DNA of 64,000 nt from the NCBI GenBank assembly GCA_905250025.1, contig CAJNOJ010000158.1:182890-246889 (forward strand), given 5' to 3'. The translations under genes and the position numbers were made by a program. Position 1 is the first letter of the stretch; each line of letters begins with the position of its first letter. Below the pieces are notes generated by a model, which saw nothing but the letters and a program-made list of their open reading frames with translations, ran no database searches and had not been told where the DNA came from. Of this stretch, positions 1-12,600 are shown in pieces. This stretch comes from Adineta ricciae (taxonomy: Eukaryota > Rotifera > Eurotatoria > Adinetida > Adinetidae).

Positions 1-2228
1 GATGCAACTCGACGCTGATGTTCTCAAAGAGAAAATTCAAACATTGAATAAACAGTTGGAAGCGATTGAGTATGCATTGTCGTGTTTTTGAAAAAAAGAT
101 CTTCTCCACTATATTTTGTTCTAGTGAAGAGATACAACAGCTCACCGAACGATTGAATAATGAAAAGGAAAACGTTAATCGACTGGAGCAGCAATTACTT
201 GAAAATGACAATGAGAAAAAAGCATTGGAGACTACCAGACACGAACTTATCAAGCGCAAGCAAGAACTTGACGATGAACGTGTCACTCTTGTCAATCAAC
301 AAGATGAATTAAAAGTTAAACAAACTGCTACTGAGAATGCGTTGCAAGAAATTAAAACAAAAATACTCGATATCGAAGGTAAACAGCAGAGATTACAGTC
401 ACTGTTAGCCGATTTGGATAAACAAGAAGAACTGTGTCAAGCAGCTCTCGTTCAAAAGGCCAATGAATGCGAAAATTTATCGGAGAATCGAGACGAAGCG
501 AATCGAAATTTACAACGAATCGAAAATGAACGACGAGAAAGCGAACAAAGATTGCAACAAACTAAACAACAGTTAATGGAAGCGAATCGTCAGTATGAAC
601 AGGCGACAAGCGAAGAGCAAATGGCATTGGTACAACTGAATGATGCAGCACATGAAATGCGGATAGCTGAAGAAGAAGTGCGCGCGAAACAAGAAGCACT
701 TGAAGCTAAGCAAGCGCTTGCTGCCGGGTGTACGGTAATTAGTATATTCGGTTTATTTAGTTTTGGCAAAGCCGCTAAGGCAGCACATACAGCCGCAGTT
801 CAACATGCGCAACGAGAACTGAGTGAAGCCAAATCACGCTTAGAAACAGCACGGCATCAACATCGAGATGCTCAACAACGACATTCAACAAGCAAAAATA
901 AAACTACCGACGCTGGTCGACAGTTAAGATATAAAAAAGATGAACTTGCCAATCAAGAACAGATATTGCAAATGAAGATCGACGAAGTGACTCAAGCAAA
1001 GTGCAAATTCGACGGGTTGAAGATAGCCTACCAACGAGCTCAATTGAAAAAAAGCGAATTAGAAAACGATTTGAAAAGAGTGGCGAAGAGAATTACAGAA
1101 ACTCGATCTAATATTAGCGTTGCAGAAACCGAATTACAAAAACACCAACAAGCTGAAGCGACGTACGAAGCTCAAAAGGATGATCTTATTTCCAGATTGA
1201 AGACTATGGATACTGAAATTACAAAGCACAATCGAACGATCAAAGATCACAAGGAAATAATGAATCAAAACGAATTGAATTTAGCTGGAAAATTAAAAAA
1301 ACAGCAAGATCTAACTAGAGAGATTCAGCAAGGAAAGCAGAAGGTACGATCAACAAAGCAAGCGCTAGGAGCCAAAGAAAACGAAGGGAAAGCGAAGAAA
1401 CGTGAAATTACCATGGAGGAAACACATCTGGCATCGCAAAAGCAAAGTATCGTTGAGTTGCAACAGCAGATTCAAACTCAACAGGGACGATTAGCCGAAG
1501 TTCGACAGCAGAGTGCAACGAATCGATCCGAACTAAATGCTGTTGCTGACAAGTTGACAGAATTAACCGAAGAAAAGAGTCGAACGCAACAAAACTATGA
1601 TGAATGTACGAACGATATAAAAAAGAAAGAGAAAGTCTGCCATGATAGATATGCTCGTGTCTTACAACTCAACAACGAAATCCGAAGTTTAGAACGAAAA
1701 TTAGCTACGCTGAATGAGCGTGACAATCAATTAATGAAACAAATCTCCAATCTGGACAAAGAATTGCAAAACAAGAAAACAGCAACGGACAAAAGCCGTT
1801 TACGTCTGGAGAAAGCCAAAGATAAAAAGAAGTCCGTTGAGTCAGAACGTACTGCAGCAGCGAAAATATTGGAAGAAACGAAGTCTCGAACAGAAGATCT
1901 CAGATTGAAACTAGATCAAAATGTAAAAAAATTCAACGAAAATGAGCAAGTTTTTCATCAATTACAAGATAATCTTAATCAATCAAATGAACAAATCGAC
2001 ATGAATGAGAATAAGCGTACTCAAGTTCTTGATGCGCTTCACGGACATGAAAAAACAATGACAGATATAAAAATCTATTATGCTCAAACGCATGACGAGT
2101 TGGAAAAGAGATCATTTGAACTGATTGATCAAGATATCCAACGGCGTCCGAATCATCGCTGGAATCCAATAACACAAGTTCAACAGACTCCTGTCTTTCG
2201 TTCCAACCAACAAAATCGATATCAATGA
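1..2228 (+). CDS. Large coiled-coil protein (5' end outside window)
   Basis: Two exons are visible: 1-69 (frame beginning at base 2) and 125-2228, joined across a 55-bp GT-AG intron (70-124), which keeps the heptad-rich frame open. The product is almost entirely charged coiled coil (E/K/Q/R-rich with regular Leu). It is broken near the first third by a hydrophobic Gly/Ala/Phe stretch (bases about 715-775, containing ISIFGLFSFG) that could be a membrane hairpin or hinge. The C-terminal ~40 residues are polar and non-coiled. No catalytic motif is seen. The next gene, 150 bp downstream on the same strand, also carries a coiled coil before an AAA+ domain, so the two might act together; that is inference only. 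Function unknown; a structural or scaffolding role is plausible. Confidence 0.8.
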
Positions 2229-2377
2229 CATCGCACATGACTAATAAAAGTAATCCGATTTGTTTTTCGTTTCAATATATTTTCATTTTCACCTATTGTT
2301 AATAAATACCGAAACCGTTTACTTTTTCATCACAAGAAACGCTTGTTGCGGGTATTTTCAGATACTTTGAGAGAGAA
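2229..2377 (+). promoter_or_regulatory. Short intergenic spacer with poly(A) signal and possible trans-splice acceptor
   Basis: Only about 150 bp separate two same-strand genes. The spacer holds AATAAA (about 2301-2306), suitable as a poly(A) signal for the upstream gene, and TTTTCAG about 16 bp before the next ATG. Bdelloids are known to use spliced-leader trans-splicing, so this AG may be an SL acceptor and the pair may be a small operon. No promoter element is recognisable. Confidence 0.35.
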
Positions 2378-5300
2378 ATGCCGTTTGTGAAGATGGAATC
2401 GTCGTTTCTTCCTTCTCCATCACCGACGAGAAGTACCTCCGCTTCGACTTCTTCCCCAACATCGCCACCAACAGCAACAACGGTCATGATCATCAATGAT
2501 CTGATTCTACGTGTAAAATTGAATTATCCTTACAAGGAGATTCGTGATTTTTACAATGAATTATCAACGCCAAATGAAGATAAGGCTATTGGTAATCCAA
2601 CGTTATCTATATTACAACTCTACGCATTACACGCACTCAACACTCCCGTCGATATGAGTAATCAGAGTGTACGTACCGTTTATCGGCCGATATTGAACAT
2701 ACATCGGAACGATGAATTTAGTCCATTTAAGCATAATTTTCTTTTGAATTTACTCGATATCGAATATACTATTGATGGAGAAAATGGTGGTCAATTTCCA
2801 GTACTATGGAAAACAACATTTGACACTAATGTGACTGTTCGGTTGATCGAATCGAACAGTACCGACAATTGCCAAACGACATCGGCAGCAAATGTCAATA
2901 AATACAATAGTCCTACGACATTATTAGACTTATTTAAGACGATTTGTCGAGAACAGAAGTACGACGAATCACATGCAACTCTGTGGGAACATAGTTTCAA
3001 AGGTATGCACTGCACTCAGACAATAATTAATGACATCTTTTCTCATTTAGCTGAACATATCAATACACTCAATCACTTACGAAGCGTGACAAAGAGTAGT
3101 TGGGAGAAACTCTCGAGAGTTCCCGAAGTTGTGAAACAATTAATCAAGAATTACATTGAAATGAATGTAGATACTGCTGTCAGTGGATTGAATCCGCGAG
3201 CGAGTGATCCATATCAACATTCGAAAGCAACATTATTTGCTGATATTCATCGAGTTCGTCGATACTTTTATTATGCCATACAAAAACTTCATTTACTTGC
3301 ATATCTCTCACGGCAGGCAGTGACTTTAGCAATTGAAGAGGTTAAAAAAACATATGACGACGACGGGAATATTTTGATTAACATCCAAAACTATCTCAAT
3401 ACATTCTGTTTAGAAAATCGACTCGAAGACGTAGCTTCGTATGAACAGAAGAAGGCTGACTGGCAACGCGAATTAGATAGATTAACGCAGGCTGAGTTGA
3501 ACAATGAAGACAAGGTAACGAAATTAAAAGCCGAAGTTCAGAAAGCTGAGGAAAAATGGAAACAATCGGAAGAACGTAGAGAACGTGTATGTCACAGTAC
3601 GAATGAGGAACTGTTGAATAAACAAATTCAGACGATATTGCAAAGGAGAACTATGAACGAACGTGAAAGACAAGCGAATATACAAGAAGCAAATCGAATT
3701 AGAGCTGATCATGAACAGAAGAGACGAGAAGCAGATGAGAACGCCAGACGAGATTTCAACGAATACAATGAAAAGAAAGAAGAGCACTGGAATTTAATTG
3801 CGCAAATACCAAGTGAAAAGGCTCAAATTGAACATCTACAAAGTTTAATTGACATGAAATTCGAAGAAGCAGAGAAGAAATTGATGGTCAAATATGGACG
3901 AGGATTGTTACTCTACGGACCACCTGGCACAGGCATGTCGTTCTTATAGTAAACCATTGAACAGATCTATTTTTCTCTATCTAGGTAAATCTGAGTTACT
4001 TAAACGAATTGCCGTTTATGCTGGTATCACTATGATTACTGTACCATTATCTGCAGGTGAACTCAATCGTCCATTAGTTGGCGAAACGGAAAAACTTCTC
4101 GTGGATATCATGAATCGCGCTCACACGATACCTTTTCTCATCTGTGCAATGACTATCGATGAGATCGATGGACTCGTACCGAAGCGAGATAACAACGCTC
4201 AACAATCGAAAGTCGATGGCATCTCGGTCTTACTTTCTCATATTGAAGGTGTCAAAAACATTCCGAATTTGATTGTTTTCGGTGCAACAAACCGTCGAAA
4301 TATGATGGATGAAGCGTTTCTTCGACGCATGCAAGCGAAAGTGTTTGTTGGTCGACCATCTCCAACAACACGCAAGAAGATGCTCAATCCTCTTGTTTGT
4401 ATATCGAAGACTTTTACAGCGCAACTCATCGATTCGTTAGTCAAAGTAACTACCAATTTTAGTGGTGCTGCTGTTGGTGCACTTCGATCAAGTATCGTTG
4501 TCGAAATCGACCGTAATCGAGACATTCATGATCGACGTCTTTTGGAACTAGCGGACACAGTTGCCAGAGAATATAATATTTGGTTTGGCATCACAACATT
4601 GCCGGCTATTTGTCGTCTCAACCCGAAAATCTTTAGTTCGGAGAACGAGGATGAACACTATTCACTTGATTTCCGTGATGTACCGCCAAGTGGACGTATT
4701 CTGATCGATTTGCAAGATAAAAAATGTTTGATCGAACTTCAAGAAAACGAACCGACGATAGAACGTAATTTAGAAGCAAAAGAAACCGCAGTTCAATCTC
4801 TTCTAGCGCGATTAATTCAAGGCTGTTCGACACGTAACATTGATACTATTCAAGTAATTGATTTAAATTTTTTAACTAAACAAAACGCCACCGATGAAAA
4901 CCAAATATTCGAATCTTTAACGACACTGTTTTTGGAATGCGATGAGTACAGTAAATCCATGCTCGTCTTCGACATTGATTCGTTGATTATGTTGAATAAA
5001 TCAGATTCAGATATGACCAAGTCTACGTCGATCTCGAACATCCGTCTCTATCAATTTATCCGTGAGAAATGTAAAGAAGCGATTGTCGAGCAAGAAAAGA
5101 ATGAAGCATGTGCTAATCGGGTGAGTTTCTCCAAGAGATGACATCAAGTTAACCACATCTTTTTCATTTTGAATTTAGAAGAATAGTGCTAAGCTAATTG
5201 AAAAATGGATCGTTATGGTTGTTAAAGATCCTTATCTGAAATCGACGTTAATCAAAGATATTGAATTTAAAAAGACGACGGCACAGATCAATGAAGAGGA

Positions 5301-5784
5301 GTACGAAAAAGAGAAGAGTGAAGATGACGAACGTTCAAGAAAGTGTCCAAAATGTTTTCGAGATTATGTCCCAAAGGATACGAAATTTGGTGACTGTCAC
5401 TATCATGATGGTTTTATTATCGATTGCGATAAACCAATCGAAGCAGCGGTGGTCACCATTGAAGTCGCTCGACTGAGAATGCAGCAGGCGGAATTGCTTA
5501 AAGAAGAGGAGGAACATACGCCAGTGAAAACACCTGTTCCAAAACTTTTTTGGTCTTGCTGTCAACATCGTTATGGTGGCACTCACCCTGAGTGCCGAAT
5601 CTCAAAATGCGGTTTACCAGAAGAGCTGGAAAGTCAAGTAAACATGAAACGCGATGATTACATGACTATCGTCGAACAACACTTCATGAAAAATAAAATG
5701 GCGATTAATAATGCGAAGAAGATCATAGAAGAATACAAGAAGCGACCAAAACCAAGACTTAACTTGCCAACCAGTAGTAAATAA
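2378..5784 (+). CDS. Coiled-coil AAA+ ATPase with C-terminal Cys/His zinc-binding-like region
   Basis: Three exons, 2378-3932, 3985-5120 and 5179-5784, give 1098 aa. Order: Ser/Pro-rich N-terminus; a helical region of ~350 residues with no recognised domain; a coiled coil (~residues 345-505, RERQAN/EENAR-type heptads); then the AAA+ core with Walker A GPPGTGKS, Walker B TIDEIDG, sensor-1 GATNR and an Arg-finger-like FLRRM. The C-terminus has a C..C..C.YH..F..C...WSCC...H..C cluster that resembles, but does not exactly match, CHORD-type zinc modules. The family normally uses ATP hydrolysis to remodel protein complexes; the substrate is unknown. The Walker A codons are split by an intron with a GC donor. 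No ATG nearer the upstream gene keeps this frame, so 2378 is the chosen start. Confidence 0.8.
3933..3984 (+). other. GC-AG intron inside the Walker A motif
   Basis: This 52-bp intron begins GCATGT after ...ACAG and ends ATCTAG. Removing it restores GPPGTGKSELL exactly; unspliced, the frame ends in a stop a few codons on. No GT donor nearby restores the motif. GC-AG is a known minor variant of the U2-type intron. Confidence 0.75.
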
Positions 5785-6111
5785 TTTTTTTTCAACTGAT
5801 AGTATTCAAAATTCTGTGCCTTTCATCATTGTGCAACATTCACCCATTCCTGTTTCATGCACGTAAATATAGCAACTATTACACGTACACACTCAGTGGA
5901 TGACTCAGTTGATTTTATCATGGCAGAAAGCAATTAGATCAAAACCTTATAACAAATATGAAAGACAGAGGCAGTAGAGATAGTATCTACCGATGTTTGG
6001 TTTAGATAAAAATACAAGCGCTACACTCTCTTGATAAGTGAAGCATATCTTTGAGATTAATGTTTATTCATAAGAAAGAGAAAAATTCATGGTCTGTTCA
6101 AGTTTTGAAGA
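5785..6111. other. Intergenic, convergent genes
   Basis: This is AT-rich sequence between two convergent genes. I see no open frame of note, no RNA gene and no repeat. It should contain both 3' UTRs. Confidence 0.5.
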
Positions 6112-7152
6112 TCACATATTCGCTGAGTATGAAATATCATGTTTGTCTAGTTTATAGTGCGGCGAGACTGATTTACTCATAGATAATCCACGTGCCATCT
6201 CCACTCGTCTGAGAAACTCGAGTCTTGTTTCTCCATTTCGTACGGCAATAGGCTTTGATCCAGGAAGATTACGAAATACTACATTTCCAGCAGCCATTAC
6301 TTCATTTTGCTTCTTACTACTCAAATTCTTCAGCTGTTCGACTGTACACACTTCATACCACATTGTCAGTCGAATGCCGGCAGTTTGAGGATAAACAACT
6401 CGATGAATACCTGCCTTCAACCGGTTCTCCGTTGCTCGAACTGCTGCTTCACCCAACCAAATAACACCCACATTCGATTCCATTGGTCCATCGATCCATT
6501 CATTTCTTCTCATATCTTTCAGCTGTAGTCCTTCATGTGTTGATAGAATACTGATCGACAGCAGACCAGGATCATAGTGTGGAACACAGTTGACTTCTTC
6601 GGTCGATTCTCCATTTTCTGGTGCTTTGAAGCCATTCTTCTTGTTGAAATAGGAGACAATGTCGAGCATTCCAAAGTGTTCATCTTTCAGTGGCAGATCT
6701 GCTTTCTCGATGAGTGTAGACAATGATGGTTGTGATTGAAAGACACAATGTTGATCGAGAAGTTCGATGAGTCGTTTTGTCACTGCATCGAATGCTTGCG
6801 AGAGATAGTTCAATGGTTGGATAAGATTTCGGGGAACTAAACCTTTGTTGGCAAACTGTCCATAGTAACTACCTGTTAACAGTTTTAGTCCTTCTTTATG
6901 ATTGACTTGAGAATAACCGTAGATTGGATCGAATTGAGAATATCTCTTCTTGGTTGCATCACTTTGGAAAAACGTCTGGAGTTCCTGAGTCAAAGTGGAT
7001 GTTGGAATAAGTTCTTTTGGTAACGACACGAAACACCAGCCATTAGATTCGAATTCTTGCTGCATTCGTTGGATTTCAGTTGAATCATTTGAAGTTAAAA
7101 TTTTGTTCAAATCAATGATCTCCCTTGTACTTGAGTTTAATGACGACGCCAT
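6112..7152 (-). CDS. 2-oxoglutarate/Fe(II)-dependent dioxygenase, isopenicillin-N-synthase-like
   Basis: Intronless, 346 aa. The N-terminal part (residues ~10-130) matches the DIOX_N pattern (substrate-side helix, GWCFVSLP strand). The double-stranded beta-helix core shows the iron triad His-x-Asp in VPHYDPG and the distal His in GIHRVVYP, followed by the 2-oxoglutarate-binding Arg in the R-x-T/S position (GIRLTMWYEV). All key residues are present, so an active soluble oxygenase is expected. Substrate specificity cannot be read from sequence; relatives include gibberellin/flavonoid oxidases and fungal and bacterial IPNS-like enzymes. Absence of introns and the family's patchy distribution in animals would fit acquisition from a non-animal donor, but this is inference. 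Confidence 0.9.
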   Translation of the reverse strand: MASSLNSSTREIIDLNKILTSNDSTEIQRMQQEFESNGWCFVSLPKELIPTSTLTQELQTFFQSDATKKRYSQFDPIYGYSQVNHKEGLKLLTGSYYGQFANKGLVPRNLIQPLNYLSQAFDAVTKRLIELLDQHCVFQSQPSLSTLIEKADLPLKDEHFGMLDIVSYFNKKNGFKAPENGESTEEVNCVPHYDPGLLSISILSTHEGLQLKDMRRNEWIDGPMESNVGVIWLGEAAVRATENRLKAGIHRVVYPQTAGIRLTMWYEVCTVEQLKNLSSKKQNEVMAAGNVVFRNLPGSKPIAVRNGETRLEFLRRVEMARGLSMSKSVSPHYKLDKHDISYSANM

Positions 7153-7985
7153 TGTGAAAGCAGGTTGTTTTCTTATTGTCGAATAATTTTACGTATAATA
7201 TTTCTTCTCTTTGATTACAGTAGCGTTAGTGAGCATACGCTTCATTTTATAGAGATACTCAAACGTGAATTGTGCAATATTTCTTTCTTTTTCTGTAATA
7301 GCGACAAATATACAAAAACGTATTCTGACTATTTGCTCATCGATGAGTCATTTAAAAAGAATACTTTTTCTTTTTTTTTCATAAATGGAAAAGGTTGCCA
7401 CGAATAACCATTGTCGATCATGAGTCACTGAGTCTATTTACTTTTCAAAGAACTATGACATACTTTCTTCATCCTACTCGAGAAGAACAGAGTTTTAATA
7501 ACTCCATTTGAGGCAATAATTGTAATAGCAGAAAGCTTGACTGTTGTGTTCACAATTTCTTTTCAGGGAGTAGTACTGTCTCAGTTGTGTTACCAGCAAC
7601 GATCGTTTAATGCACAATTCAGTGTTTATTTAGAACCAAACTGCTATTCTTTTCATCAAATCCTAGTTTTAATCATATATTTTTCATAACAGAACAGAGT
7701 TCCGACTGCCTGAATCTTATTCTCTATTGGATTCGGATTACGTAGAACAAATCTATTCATAGTAGCACTTTTAGTACAAACCACATTCATTGCTTTGTTT
7801 TATATCATATGATCTTTCGAAAAAGGCAAAGCTACTGAGGCCTCGATTAGTTATGAATACGGAATATTTTCATAGGTCGGCATTTCTAATCAAAGGTTTT
7901 TTCATTCCTTTATGTGAAAAGCTATCATGAGTTTGTTAAATAGTATAATCGGTTAACATTTTTGCACGTATTTCAATTGTTACCA
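7153..7985. other. Intergenic between divergent genes
   Basis: About 830 bp of AT-rich DNA lies between the divergently transcribed dioxygenase and MFS genes and should include both promoters. Short frames are present but have no recognisable content. No tRNA, repeat or clear TATA element was identified. Confidence 0.4.
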
Positions 7986-9467
7986 ATGACCAACGATTCG
8001 TTAGAACTAGATCCATTGACGCTGTTAAAAGCATCGGATACACCGACAGTAATCGACGATAAGTCATTTATTAGTATTTATGATGTTCGCAGCAACCGAC
8101 GGCGTCTTTTCATATTGATTATGATAGCTTTTTCGTCTCTTATACTTCCATTTTGCGATACGGTTTACTTGCCAGCATTAGCTCAATTAGAACACGATTT
8201 GAAGACAAGTACAACATTGGTGGATTATACCATTTCATCGTATCTAGTAACATGTGGAAGTTTTGGTCTGCTTTGGGGTCCATTAAGTGATCGATTCGGC
8301 CGAAAGATTATACTTTTAATCTCGTTTGCCTTCTTTACAGCGTTTACTATCGTGTGCACGCTTGCCCGTTCGATAACCGTTCTATTAATTTTCCGTTCAT
8401 TACAAGGAGGAGCAATATCTGCATCGTTGATTGTGGGACAGAGTGTTGTTGTAGACATGTATCCACCGGAACGGCTCGGTTTCGCCATGGGCCTATTTCT
8501 TGTTCCGTTACTAGTCGGACCAATCATCGGTCCATTTATTGGTGGTGCTCTTGCGAGCTCATTCGGATGGCGAAGTACATTTGTCGCTTTGATAATTATG
8601 GCTGCAATTTCGACAATTGTTATTCTCGTATTCGTACCGGAAACTCATCATTATTTTATAACGCAGCGTCAGTTGAAATCAGGAAAGAAAATCGAAACGA
8701 AAACAATTCGCGAGATTCATTCAATTAGCAAACCTACTTTTATGCCACCATGGCGACCGTTCGTCTTCTTACTCGATATAACCATAACACCGCATATCTT
8801 CGTATGCGCTACTATTTTCGGTACTCTATTTATTTCGCTTACTCTGATAGCCAATCGAGCAGCTGACAAACCATATTCACTCTCGCCATTCCTCATCGGT
8901 CTCTGTTATATTCCAACTGGTACTTCTTCATTGCTCGGCAGTCTGTGCGGTGGTTATGTGTCCGATTGGTCAGCGAAACGTTTTTCACGAATACCGGAAG
9001 GCCGTCTGGTTATTAGCTTATTGGGTTCGACTTTATGTCCAATGGGATTGTTACTATGCGGGTGGACATTTCATTTCAATGTTCATATAGTGGTGCCACT
9101 GATTGGTGCATCGATGTTTTGTTTTGGTGAAACGTTTATATTCACAAGTGTTGCCGCTTTCGTCAACATAAAAAAATCAACAATGGCCGGTGCAATTCTC
9201 GCCCTTATCAACGCACTCAGTTTTGTATGTGCTGGCCTGGGAATTATCGGTGCAATTCCTTTAGTAGCAGTGATTAAATTCGGACCTTTGTTTAGTCTTT
9301 TAGCTGGACTATCATTCTTTACCATTATCATCGCGATGGTAGTCGTAGCGAATCAATTTCGAAAAACAACATTCATCATCAGGGCATCCGATCTACCGAA
9401 AGCTGAATCGTTCTCTATCAAAAATAGGCAAATTATAGAGGAATCAACTGCACTGCAATGGTTTTAA
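7986..9467 (+). CDS. MFS drug:H+ antiporter-like transporter (DHA1 type)
   Basis: 493 aa, single exon, starting at the first ATG of the frame (7986). Twelve hydrophobic segments are apparent. MFS motif A lies in loop 2-3 (GPLSDRFGRK), a motif-C-like GPIIGPFIGGAL lies in TM5, and GWRSTF...VPET precedes the central loop; this pattern is typical of fungal and bacterial DHA1 multidrug/polyamine exporters. The cytosolic N-terminus (~45 residues) and central loop are polar. The likely role is proton-coupled efflux of small molecules at the plasma membrane. Lack of introns plus a fungal-like signature hints at horizontal origin. The substrate is unknown. Confidence 0.88.
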   Translation: MTNDSLELDPLTLLKASDTPTVIDDKSFISIYDVRSNRRRLFILIMIAFSSLILPFCDTVYLPALAQLEHDLKTSTTLVDYTISSYLVTCGSFGLLWGPLSDRFGRKIILLISFAFFTAFTIVCTLARSITVLLIFRSLQGGAISASLIVGQSVVVDMYPPERLGFAMGLFLVPLLVGPIIGPFIGGALASSFGWRSTFVALIIMAAISTIVILVFVPETHHYFITQRQLKSGKKIETKTIREIHSISKPTFMPPWRPFVFLLDITITPHIFVCATIFGTLFISLTLIANRAADKPYSLSPFLIGLCYIPTGTSSLLGSLCGGYVSDWSAKRFSRIPEGRLVISLLGSTLCPMGLLLCGWTFHFNVHIVVPLIGASMFCFGETFIFTSVAAFVNIKKSTMAGAILALINALSFVCAGLGIIGAIPLVAVIKFGPLFSLLAGLSFFTIIIAMVVVANQFRKTTFIIRASDLPKAESFSIKNRQIIEESTALQWF

Positions 9468-9695
9468 CGATGTTTTTATACAACAAATACACCGTATAAT
9501 ACGCCATGTAATTAATAAATCTAAATATATCTTTTCTCACGTCATATGTTCTCTTAGTTTTTTTCTTTCTTTTTCTTATTATTGGTTGATAATAAACAGG
9601 TATATATTATTCAACGATGACAGAAAACAAATTTCGTATATATGTATGCCTTTTATATAATGCGCATCGTTAATATCTGAGGACATTTGATAAAA

Positions 9696-12600
9696 ATGGA
9701 TCATTTGAATATTTCAGCTTTCCCACAACGAACATCGATTACTACAGAGCATTCTTCGAATGCATCGAGAAATACGTCAATTCAGTTTGTCCACCCGTAC
9801 GATAACAAATATGTCCTAGAGAAAACATCGACGAATTCCAAAATCAGGTAAGTGTCACGTAAGTTATTTCATCGAATCGTGTTTCCTACACATTTTTCTT
9901 CAAGCTGTTGTCCGTTTCTTTCATCATCGGTTAAGCGCATAGTTTTCTTCAGTATATTCACAATCGTAATCATAATCATTGCTGTTATCGTAGTTTGTTT
10001 AACATCACCAGAACCGCCAAGTATGTTGTTCACACTGAGTCGAATTCTTCGTTATTTAAATCCGAATTTAGGTGCAACATGTCGATATATCATCAAATCG
10101 GAAGTTGAAATTTTCATCAATACCGATTCGTATCCAAACGGAATGGCAACCGGTGATTTTAACAATGATGGTCGAATTGATATTGTTACAGCAAATTCTG
10201 GAGCAAACAAAATGGGACTATTCCTTCGACATGATGCACAAACATTTCAAAATCAAATCACTTACTCTACTGGAAGTGGCTCTCGTCCATATTCAGTAAC
10301 AGTAGCAGATTTCAATGGTGACGAGCAATTAGACACTGCTGTAGCGAACTATGGTACAAATAGTATCGGAATTTTCTTCGGAAATGGTAATGGTTCATTG
10401 ACATTCTACAAAACTTTTTCTCTTCGATCATCTCGCCCACAATGGATTGATCATGGTGATTTTAATCACGATACTTTCATTGACTTAGTTGTAGTTAACA
10501 ATGGTACGAACAATATCGGGATTTTGTTCGGAGATGGACTTGGTAATTTTGCCGAACAAGTTACTTACTCAACTGGATTCGATTCCGAGTCGTCTTCATT
10601 GACTGTTAACCATCTTAATAACGACAATAATCTGGATATTATTGTTACTAATCGCGGAACAAATACTCTTCTGATCTTTCTTGGAGACACAAATGGAACA
10701 TTTGCTAATCCAATGAGTTTCTATACTGGCATGAATACTCACCCGTATGCAATCGCTGTGAATGATCTGAACAATGATAAGCACATGGACTTTGTCGTGA
10801 CATATTCCGGTACAAATCAAATTGGTGTTTTTCTTGGTTTCGGTAACGGAACTTTTACATTGTCAAATCTGTACTCAACTGGAAACAATTCTTTACCGTT
10901 ATCAGTCGTTGTTGGTGATTTCAACAATGATGATCAACCCGACATCGCTGTCGGTAACTATGATATTCGCAATATCGGCGTCTTCTACGGAAATGGAACC
11001 GGCCTCTTCGCTGCTCAAACGGTATTCTATACGAACAGTGATTGCAATCCACATTTAATTGCCACCAATGACTTTAATAATGATACTCAATTAGACATCG
11101 CAATAGTCAATTATGATTACAACTATCTCGATATTGTTTTGGCGCATAAAAACTATGCTTATTTAAAGCAGATTTCTTATCCAACCACTCGCGGTACATC
11201 TGGATCTTGTCCTCAATCCGTTGCAGTTGGGGATCTGAATAATGATCATCGACTGGACATGGTTGTTGAAAACTATTGCAGCAGTACGGTGGATATTTTT
11301 TTAGGAGATAACAATGGCAATTTTGTCAAAAATAAGAGTTACTCAACGGGAAATAGCTCAGGGCCGTACTTCGTTGCAGTAAGCGACTTAAACAATGATC
11401 AACAATTGGATATTCTTGTTACAAATTACGATGTAGATAATATCGGAATACTCTATAACGACGGAAATGCAACATTTCGAAATATAGTGACTTATCCAAC
11501 TGGAAATGGTTCATATCCGTACTCTCTTGCCGTTGGAGATCTAAATAATGACAATAGATCGGACATTGTCGTTGCGAATTATAACTCAGACAACATAGGA
11601 ATATTCTTTGCTGATGCGAACGGAAATTTTAATGAACAAATAACTTATTCGACTGGAGATAATTCTGGTCCGCAGATGATAGCTGTTGGACATTTTAATA
11701 AGGATAATTATCTGGATATCGCTGTTGTCTGTCAATATTCTTCCAGTTTGAATATATTTCTTATGGAGGACGATGGAGTATTTTCTAAACAAAATGTTTA
11801 TCCGTTGGGAGCTAGCATTGAACCAAATAGTTTGGCCACTGGTGATTTGAATGAAGATGGTCACTTGGATGTAGTTGTGACCACTCTTTACGGCCGTAAC
11901 ATTCACGTTCTAATTGGATCCAGTGATGGTACATTTCGAAAGGTAGCGATCTATTCAACTGGTAGTGGATCTCGACCATATTCATGTGCTATCACAGATT
12001 GGAATAATGATCAACATTTAGATATTGTTGTAAGCAATTGTCTCACAGATAACATAGTATTATTCGAAGGGTATGGAAATGGAACATTTTCTCTTGAACA
12101 GAATTACTCAACTGGTGCCGGTTCGTGTCCCATGTCAATCGCATTCGGGTATTTTAATAATGATAGTCTAGTTGATATTGCTGTTACAAATTCTGATAGT
12201 GATAGTCTTGGTGTTTTCCTTGGATACACTTATATGAACGGTAAACGTGAAGCAGCGTATTCAACTGGATCTGCTTCTCTACCGCGAGCTGTGACACTTG
12301 GTAATTTCAACAACGATGATTATTTGGATATCGTTATGGCAAATTATGGATTGGGCAACATTGACATTTTGTTAGGACACGCCAATGCAACTTTTCCGAT
12401 GCAAACGACATTCTCAACTGGCGTCTTATCATTTCCAACTTCACTTGCTATTGGTGATGTTGATAATGATGAGAAATTAGATGTGATAATTGCAAACTCG
12501 GGTACTGAAAGTATACTTATTTACTATGGGTATGAAAACGAGAATTTTACAAGAATGAAGTTGTATTCGACTGGCGTTGGTTCATCACCACAATCATTGG

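Noticed and set aside
1975-2238. Antisense frames inside the coiled-coil, AAA, NACHT and FG-GAP genes
   Set aside because: Shadows of well-supported genes on the opposite strand; low-complexity translations.
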